In this document: piece after piece, positions 6,437-7,777 of the stretch
How positions within the stretch are numbered: position 1 is the first letter of the stretch
Layout of the letters: every line of letters begins with the position of its first letter
Source of the DNA: Ignavibacteria bacterium
GTDB lineage: Bacteria; Bacteroidota; Ignavibacteria; Ignavibacteriales; Ignavibacteriaceae
Assembly (NCBI GenBank): GCA_030648225.1
Contig: JAUSIA010000461.1
Coordinates: forward strand, 1-7,777
Reading direction: 5' to 3'
DNA length: 7,777 nucleotides
Notes under the pieces: model-generated
Seen by the model: the letters and a program-made list of their open reading frames with translations, nothing else
Database searches by the model: none
Told to the model about the DNA's origin: nothing
Made by a program: the position numbers and the translations under genes

Positions 6437-6958
6437 TTAGTTGCCTCTTTTTAGTCTGTCAAGAACCTGGAAAGTAATATCAAAAGCGGAATCGGCATAA
6501 AGAAGAATTATATCACCGCTTTTATCAAAAACAAACTGCATAGCTTCAGTTTTAGCAACTTGCTCTATAGCAGCATAAATCTTCTGCTTAACAGGATTAA
6601 ATATTTGTTCCTGCATCTGGTATATCTCACCGTTCTGACCAAATTTTACTCTTCTGAAATCAATAATCGCCTGTTCCTGGGCTATGAGGTTTTTTTGAGC
6701 TTCAAGCTTTTTATCTTCAGGCATTGTATTAGCCTGTTTTTGGTAATCCGCTAAAGCCTGCTGGTATGCTAATGTCATGCTATCAACCTGGGCACTCCAC
6801 TTACCTGTAAGTGCGTCAAGGTCTCCCTGTGCTTTAATAGCTTCAGAATATTGTGTGAGTATTACCTGCGAATCAACATAACCCAGCTTAAGTGGTGATT
6901 GAGCAAACAAGTTTGTTGATACAACTATCAATGCAACTGCTAAAAGAAATTTCTTCAC
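6437..6958 (-). CDS. OmpH/Skp-family periplasmic chaperone, paralogue 1 (GTG start)
   Basis: Skp/OmpH proteins are periplasmic holdases that form trimers with coiled-coil arms and carry unfolded outer-membrane proteins to BamA. This protein has 173 residues. Residues 1-19 form a signal peptide (MKKF, hydrophobic run, NLFA), with likely cleavage before Gln20. Next come the family's first strand (LKLGYVDSQVIL), a long Gln/Ala-rich helical section, the NGEIYQMQEQIFNPVKQKI segment typical of OmpH proteins, and the closing FDKSGDIILLYA strand. The start codon is GTG. It is chosen because AAAGGA sits 7 nt upstream and the signal peptide begins there; the next in-frame Met is far inside the mature protein. 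The gene lies 27 bp after bamA and 44 bp before a second paralogue. By hand count the mature chain is only mildly acidic (about 20 D/E, 17 K/R), unlike its neighbour. The family call is firm; the chaperone role is inferred from family and context. Confidence 0.92.
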   Translation of the reverse strand: MKKFLLAVALIVVSTNLFAQSPLKLGYVDSQVILTQYSEAIKAQGDLDALTGKWSAQVDSMTLAYQQALADYQKQANTMPEDKKLEAQKNLIAQEQAIIDFRRVKFGQNGEIYQMQEQIFNPVKQKIYAAIEQVAKTEAMQFVFDKSGDIILLYADSAFDITFQVLDRLKRGN

Positions 6959-6965
6959 AATTGTT

Positions 6966-6972
6966 TCCTTTT
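6966..6972 (-). promoter_or_regulatory. Ribosome binding site deciding the GTG start of the first skp-like gene
   Basis: On the minus strand AAAAGGA ends 7 nt before the GTG at 6958. No ATG fits the signal peptide, so this motif fixes GTG as the start. Confidence 0.7.
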
Positions 6973-6985
6973 ATTTATTATTGAA

Positions 6986-7777
6986 TTAAAAACCTCTACC
7001 GAACTGGAAGTGGAATAGCCATTCAGGATCTTGGTCGTTTGTTAATCTTCTGTCAAATCCATAACCGAGATCAAAACCTATTAAGCCAAGAGGATTGATC
7101 AGCAATCTTGCACCAAATCCTACTGATCTTCTAAGTTCAAACATATCTGTTTTATCAATACTTTCAAAAACATTTCCTGCTTCAGCAAATGCAAGCAAGT
7201 AAACAGGTATAGGATCAAGAGTTAAAGCAAAACGCAATTCGGTTGTATACCTTGCCATAACTCTTCCGCCAATTACATCCCCCGATGCGTTTCTAGGACC
7301 TACAGTTCTGTCATCATAACCTCTAAGAGGAGTAGTTGCAATTACCAATCCATTACCTCCCATATAGAAATATTCAAACGGATTTATAGGAGTATCGGAC
7401 ACAAATTCATCCATATATCCTAAATCGGCAACAGCATAAAATGTAACTCTGCTTGTGTTAAACAATCTTTTGTACCACTCAGCTTTGAAACCTATTTTAT
7501 AGTAATCAACTTCACCTGGTAAAACCGGACCGCCAGACATTTCAATATCTAAAGCATAATTTGAGCCTTGTGAAGGAAAGATAGGATTATCAATATTTTT
7601 TCTGCTAAATGTTGTTCCCAATGTAAACTGATTAAATTCTCCTTCTTCGTAAAAACCTTGTCCTTCCAATACATTATTATATTGATACCTGAATAATCCC
7701 TGCACATAGAAAAAATCATCTGGCCATTTTAACCTGCGGCCAACCCTCATTGTTCCACCAGACTGACGTAAATCATA
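6986..7777 (-). CDS. bamA: BamA (Omp85) outer-membrane assembly factor, C-terminal barrel part (5' end outside window)
   Basis: BamA is the barrel subunit of the BAM machine, which folds and inserts beta-barrel proteins into the outer membrane. Only the C-terminal ~263 residues are visible; the POTRA domains lie beyond the window. The frame stays open to the window edge, and the ATG at 7750 is internal because the residues before it (YDLRQSGGT) continue the family pattern GG-x-x-x-GRRL-x-WPDD. The barrel carries LRGYDDR (about 7307-7327), matching the conserved (V/I/L)RG(F/Y) motif of the loop that folds back into the Omp85 barrel. Further on come the family-typical FAEAGNVF and RRSVGFGARL stretches. 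The protein ends in FHFQFGRGF with a terminal phenylalanine, as expected of a beta-signal. The stop is TAA, and the first Skp-like gene follows after 27 bp, suggesting co-transcription. The family call is secure; BamA rather than another Omp85 member is supported by the skp and lpxD neighbours. Confidence 0.93.
   Translation of the reverse strand, partial: YDLRQSGGTMRVGRRLKWPDDFFYVQGLFRYQYNNVLEGQGFYEEGEFNQFTLGTTFSRKNIDNPIFPSQGSNYALDIEMSGGPVLPGEVDYYKIGFKAEWYKRLFNTSRVTFYAVADLGYMDEFVSDTPINPFEYFYMGGNGLVIATTPLRGYDDRTVGPRNASGDVIGGRVMARYTTELRFALTLDPIPVYLLAFAEAGNVFESIDKTDMFELRRSVGFGARLLINPLGLIGFDLGYGFDRRLTNDQDPEWLFHFQFGRGF

Noticed and set aside
7748..7750. ATG at 7750 as the start of a short 254-residue outer-membrane protein
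   Set aside because: The frame is open upstream to the window edge and the upstream residues continue the BamA pattern, so this Met is internal.

Overview
The window is an AT-rich stretch of chromosome in which every supportable gene lies on the minus strand, so transcription runs from high to low coordinates. It reads as envelope and lipid A housekeeping DNA from a Gram-negative of the Bacteroidota/Chlorobiota/Ignavibacteriota superphylum. Three things suggest this: LpxC and FabZ are fused in one polypeptide, an arrangement known from that superphylum; two OmpH/Skp-type chaperones follow bamA; and there is a secreted protein built of two-component-regulator-type propeller blades. Ignavibacteriota is my best guess, because clear Shine-Dalgarno motifs precede some genes and a GC-rich palindromic repeat is present. 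This placement is inference, not proof.

Layout in the direction of transcription: (1) 7777-6986, the C-terminal barrel of BamA, cut by the window edge. (2) 6958-6437 and 5877-6392, two tandem Skp/OmpH-like periplasmic chaperones; the first uses a GTG start. (3) 5871-4828, LpxD, 5 bp after the second chaperone. (4) 4738-4469, a small DUF2442 protein in an otherwise lipid A-related run, with larger gaps on both sides. (5) 4332-2920, the bifunctional LpxC-FabZ. (6) 2877-2080, a lipoate-metabolism acyltransferase of the LipM/LplA superfamily, whose last ~19 residues are encoded by an intruding palindromic repeat (about 2061-2138). (7) 2029-1214, PanB. (8) 1150-38, a secreted seven-bladed propeller protein of unknown role.

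BamA inserts outer-membrane beta-barrels and the Skp-like proteins would escort barrel precursors to it. LpxD and LpxC act in early lipid A synthesis, and FabZ draws on the same 3-hydroxyacyl-ACP pool. The LipM-like enzyme would use octanoyl-ACP, and PanB feeds pantothenate towards the phosphopantetheine arm of ACP and CoA. Much of the window can therefore be read as outer-membrane biogenesis plus ACP-linked acyl chemistry. The usual next gene, lpxA, is absent downstream of lpxC-fabZ.

No gap between genes exceeds about 140 bp. I saw no tRNA, rRNA, CRISPR array, transposase, attachment site or origin. I did not find a convincing undescribed system. The items most worth a second look are the repeat-extended lipoate enzyme, the lone DUF2442 gene inside the lipid A run, and the strongly acidic second Skp paralogue.
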